Assembly (NCBI GenBank): GCA_903884005.1
Contig: CAISDA010000035.1
Span: 21,469 to 85,468, forward strand
Direction: 5' to 3'
DNA length: 64,000 nt
Origin: an uncultured Ignavibacteriota bacterium
GTDB lineage: Bacteria; Bacteroidota; Ignavibacteria; UBA10030; UBA8401
The translations under genes were made by a program, and so were the position numbers. Below, piece after piece: positions 17,830 to 27,018 of the stretch (position 1 is its first letter; the number at the start of each line of letters is the position of its first letter). Under the pieces are notes generated by a model that worked only from the letters and a program-made list of their open reading frames with translations, did no database searches and had not been told where the DNA came from.

Positions 17830-19239
17830 TCAGGGCATATAATTCCGTATGATCTCCTCTTTAATAGAGAGGAGAAATGCCATTGCGGGATCGTGTTCGT
17901 TGGGAATTTCGCCGTCCAGAATTGCATTTTCTATTTTCGTTTTGAGGATTCCGACCAGTTTACCCGGAGGAATATCGCACACGGCCATGATCTCTTCGCC
18001 CCGGACCGGCGGTTGGAACGCGCGCATGCGGTCTTTTTCCTCGACTTCTTTCATTTTATCGAGCACGCGATCATAATTATCGGTGTATTTCACCACCAGT
18101 TTCGGGTTTTTGGACGTGATGTCGGCGCGGCACAGCGCCATCAGATCGTCGATGGCTTCCCCGGCGTCGAATAACAGCCGGCGCACCGCCGAGTCTGTGA
18201 CTCCTTCATCGACCAGGGCGATGGGACGCAGATGCAGACGCACCAGTTTTTCGACAAATGGCAGCTGGTCCATCGGCAGTTTGAACCGGCGGAAAATATG
18301 CGTCACCATTCGCGCGCCGAGTTCTTCATGCCCGTGGAAGGTCCACCCGACGCCCTCGTAAAATTTTTTGGTCTTCGGTTTTGCAATGTCGTGCAGGAGC
18401 GCCGCCAGGCGCAGATAGACGTTCTCCGTAACGGAGGCGACATTATCGACAACGATGCAGGTATGGAGAAAGACATCCTTGTGATGAAAGTCTTTCCGCT
18501 GGTCGACGCCGGCGAGGTCCGCAACCTCGGGAAAAATGATCTTCATGATCCCCGTCTCATGCAGCAGGCGCAAACCGACGGAGGGTCTGGAACTCATCAT
18601 GATCTTCATGAACTCGTCCGTGATCCGTTCCTGCGAAATAATGGAAAGCCGAGACGCCATGGGAGGGATCGCAGTGAGGGTCTCAGGCTCGATGGTAAAT
18701 CCGAGTTTGGATGCGAAGCGCACGGCGCGCATGATTCGCAGGGGATCGTCGTCGAACGTCTGCAGCGGGTCGAGGGGCGTCCGCAGCACGCCGAGAGCCA
18801 GGTCCTCGACTCCGTGAAAATGATCCGTCACGCTCCCCCATGCCGCAGCATTGATGCCGGCCGCGAGGGCGTTCACTGTAAAATCGCGGCGCGAGAGGTC
18901 GTCATACAGCGTTCCTGTTTCCACGACCGGATTGCGCGAATCGCGCGAATAACTTTCTTTTCGTGCGCCGACAAATTCGATCTTGCAGTCCTGCAGCGTC
19001 ATCATTGCGGTGCCGAATTTTTCGTACAGCACCACCTTGTGTTTTCCGAACCGTTCAGCAACCGCCTTTGCAAAATCGATGCCGCTGCCGATAACGAGGA
19101 TGTCGATGTCGTTCACCACCTTGCCCAGCAGCGCATCGCGAACATAGCCGCCCACCACATACGCCTCCACTCCGAGTTCATCGGCCAGTGCGCCGATTTT
19201 TTTCACTACCGGCTGAGCTATGTCTATCATTGTCGCCAT
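17830..19239 (-). CDS. cca: CCA-adding/poly(A) polymerase-family nucleotidyltransferase with HD domain
   Basis: A 469-residue class II nucleotidyltransferase, expected to add or repair the tRNA 3' CCA end. Visible motifs: the nucleotidyltransferase GGYVRDALLG (residues 30-39) with the metal-binding pair D44/D46 in NDIDILV, the RRDFTVNALA segment, the amino-acid-specific nucleotide-recognition helix region (DDDPLRIMRAVRFASKLGF), and a C-terminal HD phosphohydrolase domain (LLHDIAKP, HGHEELGA). I prefer the ATG at 19239, which has AGGGG upstream; an ATG at 19260 would overlap the preceding gene by 14 bases. The preceding gene ends 7 bases away, so the two are likely co-transcribed. Confidence 0.88.
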   Translation of the reverse strand: MATMIDIAQPVVKKIGALADELGVEAYVVGGYVRDALLGKVVNDIDILVIGSGIDFAKAVAERFGKHKVVLYEKFGTAMMTLQDCKIEFVGARKESYSRDSRNPVVETGTLYDDLSRRDFTVNALAAGINAAAWGSVTDHFHGVEDLALGVLRTPLDPLQTFDDDPLRIMRAVRFASKLGFTIEPETLTAIPPMASRLSIISQERITDEFMKIMMSSRPSVGLRLLHETGIMKIIFPEVADLAGVDQRKDFHHKDVFLHTCIVVDNVASVTENVYLRLAALLHDIAKPKTKKFYEGVGWTFHGHEELGARMVTHIFRRFKLPMDQLPFVEKLVRLHLRPIALVDEGVTDSAVRRLLFDAGEAIDDLMALCRADITSKNPKLVVKYTDNYDRVLDKMKEVEEKDRMRAFQPPVRGEEIMAVCDIPPGKLVGILKTKIENAILDGEIPNEHDPAMAFLLSIKEEIIRNYMP

Positions 19240-19246
19240 CGAGCCC

Positions 19247-20245
19247 CTATTCTTCTCCATAATGCAGCACTTGAATTTTCGTCATGATCTCTTGCGCCAC
19301 GGCGAGCGCATGCTGGCCGTCCTCACCCGAGACGATCGGCCGGGTCTTGGTCACGATCGCATTGAGAAACGATTCAAGCTCGCATTGCAGCGCATTGACA
19401 TCCTTCTGTTTCGGATTCTCGTAAATTATGGTCCGTTTCTTTTTCCCGCGCTCGATCTCCCCGAGCATCAGCGTGGAGAATGCTTTTTTTTCGTTCGCGC
19501 CCAAGATGCGAAACACTTCGGACTGTCCTTTCAGGAAATCGATCGAGATATATGCGTTCGATTGAAACATGCGCATCTTCCGCATTTTTTTTTGCGAGAT
19601 CCGGCTTGCCGTCACGTTTGCCACGCAGCCGTTCGCGAATTGCAGTCGCGCATTGGCAATATCGGCTGAATCGGAGACGACCGAGACCCCGTTCGCATCG
19701 ATGCTCGTCACCGGAGAATTCACAAGACTGAGAATGATGTCGATGTCGTGGATCATGAGATCCAACACCACAGCAACGTCTGTGCCCCGCGGATTGAATT
19801 GGGCCAGGCGGTGCGATTCGATGAACATGGGGGCCAATTGATATTGCTCGAGGGACAGGATCGCAGCGTTGAACCGTTCGATATGACCGACCTGAATGAG
19901 CAGCCCCTTCTCCCTGGCGATCGCGTTCAGCTCTTCGGCCTGGGCGATCGTGGTAGTGATCGGCTTTTCGATAAGGACGTGTTTGCCTGCCTGCAGGGCT
20001 TCCTTTGCCACCACATAATGGTGCGTCGTCACCGTGGCAATGCTGAGCGCGTCGACGCGGGAGAGCAATTCGCCGATCGTTGAATATGCCGTTACGCCAT
20101 ATTGCTTTGCGATCTCCCTGCAGCGATCGGCATCCACATCGTAGACGCCGACGAAGTTCGCGGTTTTGATGCCCGAGTACATTTTTGCGTGAAGCGCACC
20201 CAGGTGGCCCACGCCGACAACGCCAACATTTATTTTTTTATCCAT
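19247..20245 (-). CDS. Gfo/Idh/MocA-family NAD(P)-dependent oxidoreductase
   Basis: A 332-residue cytoplasmic oxidoreductase. The N-terminal Rossmann fold begins at VGVVGVGHLG (residues 7-16) and the family motif EKP is at 93-95 (LIEKPITTT), followed by the alpha/beta domain with HDIDIILSL. Substrates in this family are usually sugars or sugar nucleotides; some are involved in outer-membrane polysaccharide or lipid A sugar synthesis, but no specific reaction can be assigned. The start is the ATG at 20245. The frame remains open upstream to 20416, but that extension is the translated dispersed repeat and not part of the protein. Confidence 0.88.
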   Translation of the reverse strand: MDKKINVGVVGVGHLGALHAKMYSGIKTANFVGVYDVDADRCREIAKQYGVTAYSTIGELLSRVDALSIATVTTHHYVVAKEALQAGKHVLIEKPITTTIAQAEELNAIAREKGLLIQVGHIERFNAAILSLEQYQLAPMFIESHRLAQFNPRGTDVAVVLDLMIHDIDIILSLVNSPVTSIDANGVSVVSDSADIANARLQFANGCVANVTASRISQKKMRKMRMFQSNAYISIDFLKGQSEVFRILGANEKKAFSTLMLGEIERGKKKRTIIYENPKQKDVNALQCELESFLNAIVTKTRPIVSGEDGQHALAVAQEIMTKIQVLHYGEE

Positions 20246-20311
20246 TGAGAATGATCGTTTGTGGTTGATTGCACACCATTTCTTTTTTGCTTGCGGCGCA
20301 CTACAGTCCCC

Positions 20312-20465
20312 GTCATTCTGAAGAAGCGGAGCGACTGAAGAATCTCGCCGGCTGCGAACGTAATGCACGATTCTTCGCTTGCGCTCAGAATGACAGAGTA
20401 TGTAAGTCCTACGCATGAAGATTCTTGACCATGGTCAAGATGAGAACCTCAGGATGACAGTGATT
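20312..20465. repeat. Dispersed inverted repeat, locus A
   Basis: An 84-bp inverted pair (20312-20395): GTCATTCTGAAG...GAAGAATC at the left matches GATTCTTCGC...CAGAATGAC at the right. A second, weaker half-unit follows (about 20418-20462, ending in CAGGATGACA). The same arrangement recurs at 27443, 31102 and 35298. It lies in the gap between two minus-strand genes and could fold into a long hairpin in RNA. Confidence 0.85.
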
Positions 20466-20492
20466 CGGGTGCAGAGTGAATATTATTGGCCG

Positions 20493-21800
20493 CTATTTAC
20501 GCTGTGGCGGTTCCTTTTTCACCGCTTCGAGCTGCGTTTCGTCCCTGCCGCCGGGGCTTTTGGCCTGCGCAGAGCCGACGGCCCTGTCGAAGCCGCCGAA
20601 GCGTTCGTCTCTATAGTACACGACCGCCGTGTATCGGCTGATGGTGCGCCAGTCGTTGCCTTCGAGCGCGATCCAATCCTGGTCCGCAACGCTGCCATCG
20701 GAAGTGAACGTGCCGAGCACATACTGATAATCGTACACGCCGCGGCGGATCCATGAGTGGAGCGAATAGATGCCGGAGCCCTCGTCGTACGACATTTTAT
20801 ATTCGGGCAGCAGCTGCCATCGGTTCATGGCGCCGACAACAAACACATCCTTCGGCTGCCGGTCTGCCGGTTTCAGCCGGAATTCGACATCGAGATACTC
20901 AGAGTTCGCGCCGGCAAACGGGCGAAGCTTCGACGCGCCGTTTGCATCGACCTTACCCGGCCAGAACATACGCGATTGATCGGGACCGTCGATGAGCCGC
21001 ACCGGCTGGGCGTTCGGATACAATTTCACGGACGACAGGTCCAGCCTCCGGTATTCGTTCCCCGCGGGTATATTCCGGATCCAAAATTGTTTCCTGGGCA
21101 GCATGAAATTTTCGACGAACGTATCCGCATCGCGGTCATCCACATCGATGCGGAACGGATAGTCGATCAGCCAATTTTGAAAAATGTACACCGATTTGAC
21201 ATTTTGCTGCATCAACCCTTCGGCCGTGCCGGCCTTCGCCGAGGCGTCGACATCCACATCGACGGCGGCGTAGAGCATTTCGTTCAGCGGCGGAACGCCC
21301 GACGGATAGTATGTATTGGCGAGGCGCAGCGTGACGGGCTGGATGTTTTCGACGATGATAAATTTTCCTGTTGCCAGGAGCGCCGTCTCATTGTCCTTTG
21401 CGACGATCGCGAAGAGATAATTTCCCGAATACGGAAACGTCACCACCCCGTTGGCATCGGGGAAAGAATTTTTATAATGGAATGTGTACGCGTGCACTCC
21501 GAGCGGCGACGCGGCGTAGAACATCTGCTGACTCCGGTCGCGCAGAGGCTCGTTGAGAAACGCATTATTATCCGGCACCCAGTCCTTGGAAGCGTGCCGG
21601 AAGACGACCTGATAATTTCCCGGCTGCTGTGTCGCCACATCGAACTCGATGGTGATCACTCCGGACCGGGCGATGATCGGAGGCTGGTATTCGTCGTCAT
21701 TGGCATACACGCGGAGCCCGAATATTTCTGTCTGAGGCTGCGCCCCTGCAAGTACCGATGCAAGAAAAAGGATCCACACCATCGCCACAGATCGTTTCAT
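20493..21800 (-). CDS. DUF5103 family, type IX secretion system plug-like protein
   Basis: A 435-residue periplasmic or outer-membrane-associated protein with a signal peptide (residues 1-20, ending LAGAQ). The sequence matches the DUF5103 pattern: an N-terminal Ig-like domain binding region (IEFDVATQQPGNYQVVFRHA), central YIFQNWLIDYPFRI, and a C-terminal carbohydrate-binding-module-like part (DVFVVGAMNRWQLLPEY). In Flavobacterium the DUF5103 protein PlugA closes the SprA translocon of the T9SS, so this supports a working T9SS in the organism. The stop is followed directly by the locus A repeat. It overlaps the upstream HAD gene by 4 bases (ATGA), so the two are translationally coupled. Confidence 0.82.
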   Translation of the reverse strand: MKRSVAMVWILFLASVLAGAQPQTEIFGLRVYANDDEYQPPIIARSGVITIEFDVATQQPGNYQVVFRHASKDWVPDNNAFLNEPLRDRSQQMFYAASPLGVHAYTFHYKNSFPDANGVVTFPYSGNYLFAIVAKDNETALLATGKFIIVENIQPVTLRLANTYYPSGVPPLNEMLYAAVDVDVDASAKAGTAEGLMQQNVKSVYIFQNWLIDYPFRIDVDDRDADTFVENFMLPRKQFWIRNIPAGNEYRRLDLSSVKLYPNAQPVRLIDGPDQSRMFWPGKVDANGASKLRPFAGANSEYLDVEFRLKPADRQPKDVFVVGAMNRWQLLPEYKMSYDEGSGIYSLHSWIRRGVYDYQYVLGTFTSDGSVADQDWIALEGNDWRTISRYTAVVYYRDERFGGFDRAVGSAQAKSPGGRDETQLEAVKKEPPQRK

Positions 21801-22477
21801 CGGTCGTCTCCGGATTGGGAATACAGTGATTTCAACCAGGCAAAGAATGCATCGACGTTTTCGAACAGATAATCGGCGTTCAGGTGCAGCACGTCCGCCT
21901 TTCCGTACGAGTCCCAGACGACGGAAGCGACGTCGGTCCCTGCGTCGCGCGCCGCCAGCACGTCGGCGACAGCATCGCCCACCATCAGCACCTGCTCCGG
22001 AAGAAGCCCGAAGCGGGCTGTGATCGCCCGAATGCCCTCGCCCGACGGCTTAAATTCCTCGACGTCGTCGCCGGTAATGGTGATGTCGAAGTACCGTTCG
22101 ATCTCGAAGAGTTCGAGGCTGATATCGGTGGTCGTGCGTCCCTTTCCCGTACAGAGAGCGACGAGCACATTGTGCGCATGGAGGAAGCGGAGAATGTCGA
22201 TAATGCCGGGATAGAGCGACGCGAGCGCATCATGCCGGTCGTTATAGAAGCGATAGTACTCGGCCATTGCTTCGTCGATGTGTTCGGGGCCGATCATGTT
22301 TTGGACCGCGTCCTTTTCAGGAGGGCCGAAATACGCGATGATTTCCTGCGGGGTCAGCCGCTTATGAAGATACCGTTCTGCGATATGATTGAAGGCATCG
22401 TAGATCAGCTGGTTGGTTTGCGTGAGAGTACCGTCCATATCAAAAATAATGCACTTATACTCAGTTCGGTTCGGCAT
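21797..22477 (-). CDS. HAD-superfamily hydrolase, phosphoglycolate phosphatase-like
   Basis: A 226-residue soluble phosphatase with HAD motif I FDMDGT (nucleophile D13, acid/base D15), motif II CTGKG, motif III lysine in EEFKPSGEG, and motif IV MVGDAVADVLAARDAG. A helical cap domain lies between motifs I and II, as in phosphoglycolate phosphatases and beta-phosphoglucomutases. The substrate is not certain. It overlaps its upstream neighbour (CDF transporter) by 17 bases and its downstream neighbour (DUF5103 gene) by 4, so the three genes form a tight operon although their functions are unrelated. Confidence 0.9.
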   Translation of the reverse strand: MPNRTEYKCIIFDMDGTLTQTNQLIYDAFNHIAERYLHKRLTPQEIIAYFGPPEKDAVQNMIGPEHIDEAMAEYYRFYNDRHDALASLYPGIIDILRFLHAHNVLVALCTGKGRTTTDISLELFEIERYFDITITGDDVEEFKPSGEGIRAITARFGLLPEQVLMVGDAVADVLAARDAGTDVASVVWDSYGKADVLHLNADYLFENVDAFFAWLKSLYSQSGDDR

Positions 22478-23840
22478 GGATCGTCACTTCTTTGATAAAT
22501 GGAAACTCAACGAGAATTTTATTTTCAATCGCGGTGGAGATCTCGTGGACGCGCTCGAGCGTATGCGAATTGTCGACCGTGCATGCCAGCGAAACCCGGT
22601 ACTCGCCATCGGATTCCAGCACAGAGAGGATCTGACAATCGAGGAGCTCTCCGTGGCTCATTGCGATGGCGATGATCTGCCTGCTGAGTTTTTGTGCATT
22701 GGCAGTGACATTACGCGACACGACGATATTTTCGCGTGATTCCTCGATGTGGATGATGACGGTCTGCACATTGGGGATCTGCTGCTTGATGAGCAGTTCC
22801 AGTTCGCTCACCCGTTCATGGGCGTGGATGAATTTTTCGCTCGGAATAAATTCGAGCTGGAATTCTATTTGGTATTTCCCTTCGACCTGGAACACCTGCA
22901 CATCGTGGGCGATCAGGCGTTCACGCGACAGCAGCAGCTTCACTTTATCGATGAGCGTTTCATCCCGGGTCTCGACCGGTTCAGGGTGAATGACGATATC
23001 GGTGTCCGGGTATTCGCGCTGCAGCGCGAGTTCGGCCTCATGGACAAGATCGTGCGCAATGGCGAATGGCACCGTGCGTGCGATCTGCACGGTAAGGTCG
23101 ATGAAATTTTTCGCCCCCACCGATCGCACACGGATCTTATCCGCGTTATGGATGCCCGGGACGTCGGCAACGATGCGGTGGATCGCCTCTTCCATTCCCC
23201 TGGGGGCCTTGTCCAGCAGATCGTCGAGCGTGCGTTTCCCGAGTTCGAGGCTCACGAAGACGACGATCACCGCAACGATCAGTGCGGCGATGCTGTCGGC
23301 GATCGGCACGTTGAACAGCGTCAGTCCGAGGCCCAACAGCACGACGCTCGAGCTCCAGATGTCCGTCCGGAAATGAAGCGCATCGGCTTCGAGCGCCTGG
23401 CTGTTGAATTTTTTGGCGACACGGTAGAGCGCCTTCGAGCGCGAATAGTCGACGACGATCGAGACGATCATGACAACGAAGCTCCACACGCTCACTTCAA
23501 CATGAACGGCTTTTCCCGTGAGTCGTTCATACGCTTCATAGATGATCCACGCGCAGGTGACCAGGAGCAGCACTGTCTCGGCGAGCGCGGAAATATTTTC
23601 CACTTTACCATGGCCGTAGGCATGCGTTTTATCGGCGGGACGGCCTGAGATCTTCACGGCGAAGTACGTGATGATGGCCGCAATGAAGTCGAGCCCCGAG
23701 TGCGCCGCTTCGGCCAGAATACCCAAGCTCCCCGTCATGACGCCGATCACGATCTTCATGCCCGTGATGAGAACGGCGCCCGCTATCGACGACAGGGCGA
23801 CAGACAATTTTTCCCGCTGAATGGAATCGTGATCCTGCAT
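22461..23840 (-). CDS. Cation diffusion facilitator with three tandem C-terminal domains
   Basis: A 459-residue metal/proton antiporter. Six helices hold the two transport-site pairs H47/D51 (HSGLD) and H156/D160 (HFRTD), the combination usual for Zn-, Cd- or Fe-transporting members. The usual single cytoplasmic ferredoxin-like dimerisation domain (about residues 210-290) is followed by two further repeats of the same fold (about 295-375 and 380-459), each ending in a strand such as TDIVIHPEP, QTVIIHIEE and KEVTIHAEP. The start at 23840 is supported by GGGGGA 9 bases upstream; the frame extends 11 codons further. Confidence 0.9.
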   Translation of the reverse strand: MQDHDSIQREKLSVALSSIAGAVLITGMKIVIGVMTGSLGILAEAAHSGLDFIAAIITYFAVKISGRPADKTHAYGHGKVENISALAETVLLLVTCAWIIYEAYERLTGKAVHVEVSVWSFVVMIVSIVVDYSRSKALYRVAKKFNSQALEADALHFRTDIWSSSVVLLGLGLTLFNVPIADSIAALIVAVIVVFVSLELGKRTLDDLLDKAPRGMEEAIHRIVADVPGIHNADKIRVRSVGAKNFIDLTVQIARTVPFAIAHDLVHEAELALQREYPDTDIVIHPEPVETRDETLIDKVKLLLSRERLIAHDVQVFQVEGKYQIEFQLEFIPSEKFIHAHERVSELELLIKQQIPNVQTVIIHIEESRENIVVSRNVTANAQKLSRQIIAIAMSHGELLDCQILSVLESDGEYRVSLACTVDNSHTLERVHEISTAIENKILVEFPFIKEVTIHAEPN

Positions 23841-24040
23841 AATTTTTCCCCCGGAAAATGACGAAGGCGTCATTATTCACGGATAATTGACGCCTTCATG
23901 ATTTTGTGTTGCCCGAATCGCCAATGATTTTCCTTGGCCGTCATATAGCAGAACGATATCGTATGATGGTCTCCGCCGTCAGCCATGCAGCGCAGATCGA
24001 TCGTCATTCCATTGAATCATCTCCGCACAGAGCAGCGTTG

Positions 24041-24421
24041 TTATTTGGCGATCAGATTTTTATACGCCGCCAGGTCGAGCAGCGGGGCAAGATCCGCTTC
24101 GTTCTCGATCTTCACTTTGATCATCCATCCGCGTTCGTACGGCTCTTTGTTGACGAGTTCGGGTGAATCCTGGATCTCCTTGTTCACTTCCACGATCTCG
24201 CCGGTGATTGGCGAATAGAGATCGGAGACGGCCTTCACGGCTTCGACGGTCCCGAACACTTGCCCGGCTTCCACCTTGCGCCCGATCGGGGGCACTTCAA
24301 CGAACACGATGTCTCCCAATTCACCTTGCGCATAGTCCGTAATGCCGATCACTCCGATCGATCCTTCGAGTCGGACCCATTCGTGATCTTTCGTGTAATT
24401 AAGATTTTCGGGAAGGTTCAT
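24041..24421 (-). CDS. gcvH: Glycine cleavage system H protein
   Basis: A 126-residue lipoyl carrier protein. The lipoylated lysine is K63 in VEAVKAVSDL, and the family strands YTKDHEWVR and GITDYAQGELGDIVFVE are intact. It shuttles the aminomethyl group between the P, T and L proteins; in some bacteria it is also needed for lipoic acid assembly. Start at 24421: AAAGGAA lies 9 bases upstream, whereas the frame upstream to 24517 overlaps the accC tail. gcvT and gcvP are not nearby; the gene follows accC by 31 bases, and so sits in an operon efp-accB-accC-gcvH. Confidence 0.95.
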   Translation of the reverse strand: MNLPENLNYTKDHEWVRLEGSIGVIGITDYAQGELGDIVFVEVPPIGRKVEAGQVFGTVEAVKAVSDLYSPITGEIVEVNKEIQDSPELVNKEPYERGWMIKVKIENEADLAPLLDLAAYKNLIAK

Positions 24422-24452
24422 GAGAGTTCCTTTCAATTGAATGGTTACAGCA

Positions 24453-25793
24453 TTACTCTTTATATTCAAATCCATCGAGAAATTTCGTGTCGAAAATTCC
24501 GCTTTTGAAGCGGGCATCGCGCATCACTTTTTTCTGAAAGGGAATCGTCGTGTGAATGCCTTCGATGATGCATTCATCGAGCGCCCCGCGCATTTTATCG
24601 ATCGCCTCGTCGCGCGTCGCCGCATAGACGATGATCTTCGCCACGAGCGAATCATAATCCGGGGGGATCGAGTACCCGACATACACATGCGAATCCACAC
24701 GCACGCCCGGTCCGCCCGGAAAATGGAGCCCGGTGATCTTGCCGGGTGAGGGACGGAAACCGTGCTGTGGGTCTTCGGCATTGATGCGGCATTCGATGGA
24801 ATGACCGTGCACCGATACTTTTTTCCGGGAGATCCGTTTCCCGTTCGCGATGTCGATCTGCGCCTTGATCAGATCGTATCCCGACACGAACTCTGTGACG
24901 GGGTGCTCGACCTGGATGCGCGTGTTCATTTCCATGAAATAGAAACTTCCGTCCTTGTCGAGCAAAAATTCGACCGTCCCGGCTCCGAGATACTTCACGC
25001 TCTTGGCGCCTTTGACCGCAGCGCCGCCGATGCGTTCGCGCAGGTCGGGGGTGACCGCGGGAGATGGCGATTCCTCTATCAGTTTTTGATGCCGCCGCTG
25101 GACCGAACAGTCGCGCTCGCCGAGATGGATCACATTGCCGAAGCGGTCGCCTAAAATTTGTATTTCGATATGGCGCGGTTCTTCAAGATACCGTTCGATG
25201 TACACATCGGCGTTGCCGAAGGCGATCTCAGCCTCCGAGCGCGCGGTGTTGAACGCATTTTCAAATTCGTCGTCGTGGCGCACGATGCGCATGCCGCGTC
25301 CGCCGCCGCCTGCCGACGCTTTGACGATGACCGGATAGCCGATGGTGCGGACGATCGCCTTGGCCGCGGTGAAATCTGCGATGATGCCGTCGGACCCCGG
25401 AACGACCGGCACGCCAGCCTTGCGCATGGTGTCTTTTGCGAACGCCTTATCGCCCATGGCGGTAATCATTTCGGGCCTGGGCCCGATAAATGTGAGGCCG
25501 GAGGAAATGCAGATATCGGCGAAGCTTGCATTCTCCGCGAGGAATCCGTAGCCGGGATGGATCGCGTCGGCATTCGTAATTTCTGCGGCAGACAGGAGCC
25601 TGGGTATATTGAGATAACTTTCCCTGCTGGAGGCCGGTCCGATGCAGATCGCCTCGTCGGCGAAGCGCACATGAAGCGAATCGCGATCGGCTTCGGAATA
25701 GACAGCCACGGTTGCGATGCCCATTTCGCGGCAGGCGCGAATGATGCGGAGCGCAATTTCTCCGCGATTCGCTATGAGAATTTTTTTAATCAA
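24453..25793 (-). CDS. accC: Acetyl-CoA carboxylase, biotin carboxylase subunit
   Basis: A 446-residue enzyme that carboxylates biotin on the AccB carrier using ATP and bicarbonate, the first half reaction of fatty-acid synthesis. The N-terminal [16 protein letters not shown], the ATP-grasp glycine loop [12 protein letters not shown], and the active-site segment [14 protein letters not shown] are all present; there is no fused biotin-carrier or carboxyltransferase domain. The start codon is TTG at 25793, chosen because AGAGGA is 8 bases upstream and the protein begins at the expected place. It follows accB by 31 bases. Confidence 0.95.
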   Translation of the reverse strand: MIKKILIANRGEIALRIIRACREMGIATVAVYSEADRDSLHVRFADEAICIGPASSRESYLNIPRLLSAAEITNADAIHPGYGFLAENASFADICISSGLTFIGPRPEMITAMGDKAFAKDTMRKAGVPVVPGSDGIIADFTAAKAIVRTIGYPVIVKASAGGGGRGMRIVRHDDEFENAFNTARSEAEIAFGNADVYIERYLEEPRHIEIQILGDRFGNVIHLGERDCSVQRRHQKLIEESPSPAVTPDLRERIGGAAVKGAKSVKYLGAGTVEFLLDKDGSFYFMEMNTRIQVEHPVTEFVSGYDLIKAQIDIANGKRISRKKVSVHGHSIECRINAEDPQHGFRPSPGKITGLHFPGGPGVRVDSHVYVGYSIPPDYDSLVAKIIVYAATRDEAIDKMRGALDECIIEGIHTTIPFQKKVMRDARFKSGIFDTKFLDGFEYKE

Positions 25794-25824
25794 AAATAAC
25801 GTCCTCTAGATTGTCTGTGTACGG

Positions 25825-26301
25825 TTACGGTTCAACAAGGAACAACACCTGGTTATATTCCACAGGTTTGCCGTTTTCAACGCACACCTTGGCGATCGTG
25901 CCTGAAAAATCGGCTTCGATCTCGTTCATCAGCTTCATCGCTTCCACAATGCACAGCACTGATCCGGGTTTGATCTGGGTTCCCACTTCCGCGTATGGTT
26001 CCGCATCCGGTGACGGCGAACGATAAAACGTACCGACAATCGGGGATTTGATCTCTTTGTATTTCTTTTCGAGTACGGGAGGCGCCGAGGGAACCGGCAC
26101 CGACTGCTCATGTGCGGCAGGCTGTGCAGGACCCTGGGAAGGATACATCGCGTGAGGCATCATGAGCGGATAGGACGGCATCGACTGGCCCGAAGAATTT
26201 TTAGTCACACGGATCTTCACACCTTTCGATTCCAATTCGATCTCATGGACATTGCTTTTCTCCACCATCGTTACTATCTGCTGAACGAATTTGATGTCCA
26301 T
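25825..26301 (-). CDS. accB: Acetyl-CoA carboxylase biotin carboxyl carrier protein
   Basis: A 158-residue carrier protein. After an N-terminal domain ([17 protein letters not shown]) and a Pro/Ser/Met-rich linker (about 40-78), the biotinyl domain holds the biotinylated lysine K123 in [12 protein letters not shown] and the [11 protein letters not shown] thumb loop typical of AccB. The start at 26301 has GGGAG 8 bases upstream and agrees with the usual family N-terminus; an ATG at 26347-26349, directly abutting the efp stop, would add 16 residues ([16 protein letters not shown]). Product partners with AccC encoded next. Confidence 0.93.
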   Translation of the reverse strand: MDIKFVQQIVTMVEKSNVHEIELESKGVKIRVTKNSSGQSMPSYPLMMPHAMYPSQGPAQPAAHEQSVPVPSAPPVLEKKYKEIKSPIVGTFYRSPSPDAEPYAEVGTQIKPGSVLCIVEAMKLMNEIEADFSGTIAKVCVENGKPVEYNQVLFLVEP

Positions 26302-26349
26302 GAATGCTCCCGATTTTTGTGCTTTTGGTGCTAACGGTTTTTTCGCCAT

Positions 26350-26913
26350 TTACTTTTTCACGCGTTCAAGGTATGCGCCGGTGCGTGTATCGACACGGAT
26401 CACATCGCCTTCGTTAATAAAGAGAGGAACGTTGACGCTCGCTCCGGTTTCAACCACGGCAGGCTTGGTGCCGCTTGTGGCAGTATCGCCGCGCACGCCG
26501 GGGGTTGTTTCTGTCACCGCGAGTTCGACATTCATCGGAAGTTCTGCGCCGACAGGAGTGGCGCCGTCGAACATGATCTCCACGACGCAGCTTTCCTTCA
26601 AATATTTCGCGCCGTCGCCCAAGAGCACTTCGTCCACCGGGATCTGATCGTACGTTTCCTGGTCCATGAAGTTGTAGCTTTGTCCGTCGTGGAAGAGGTA
26701 CTGGAATTGTTTTCGTTCCACGCGCACGAGTTCGATTTCTTCGCCCGAACGAAACCGGTTCTCGATGATGCGGCCGTGGCGGACATTGCGCATCTTCACC
26801 TGGTAGAACGCCCGCAAGTTGCCCGGCGTCCGATGCATGAATTCCTCGACGACGTGGAGTTCGCCGTTAAAGCGTATAAAAATGCCGTTCCGTAAATCTG
26901 CTGTTGATGCCAT
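26350..26913 (-). CDS. efp: Elongation factor P, Chlorobi-type tip
   Basis: A 187-residue translation factor that rescues ribosomes stalled at proline runs. All three beta-barrel domains are present (RNGIFIRFNGELHVVEEFMH; MDQETYDQIPVDEV; NVPLFINEGDVIRVDTRTG). The loop tip that carries a lysine or arginine modified in many bacteria reads TPGNLRAF here, with asparagine N32 at the place of E. coli K34 and an arginine two residues later. Sequences with this HRTPGNLRAFYQ form are known in Chlorobi. It is the first gene of the efp-accB-accC-gcvH group. Confidence 0.95.
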   Translation of the reverse strand: MASTADLRNGIFIRFNGELHVVEEFMHRTPGNLRAFYQVKMRNVRHGRIIENRFRSGEEIELVRVERKQFQYLFHDGQSYNFMDQETYDQIPVDEVLLGDGAKYLKESCVVEIMFDGATPVGAELPMNVELAVTETTPGVRGDTATSGTKPAVVETGASVNVPLFINEGDVIRVDTRTGAYLERVKK

Positions 26914-27018
26914 ACAGAGCCGAATTTCTTCCTGAAAATTTGATAAGAAGGATTAATTTTGTACATTTTCGAATAAGAATGTACTGAGATTAGGCATCAT
27001 ATTCAAGAGAAAACTCCA

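Noticed and set aside
18232..19287. Plus-strand open frame of 351 codons opposite the CCA-adding enzyme gene
   Set aside because: It is the antisense of a clearly coding gene with intact motifs; it has no ribosome-binding site and its product is compositionally unnatural.
20246..20416. Longer N-terminus for the Gfo/Idh oxidoreductase (57 extra codons)
   Set aside because: The extension is the translated dispersed repeat (HSERKRRIV and RRDSSVAPLL style), which recurs in other frames at the other loci and is not protein.
20757..21872. Plus-strand open frame of 371 codons opposite the DUF5103 gene
   Set aside because: Antisense shadow; the minus strand shows a signal peptide and the DUF5103 pattern.
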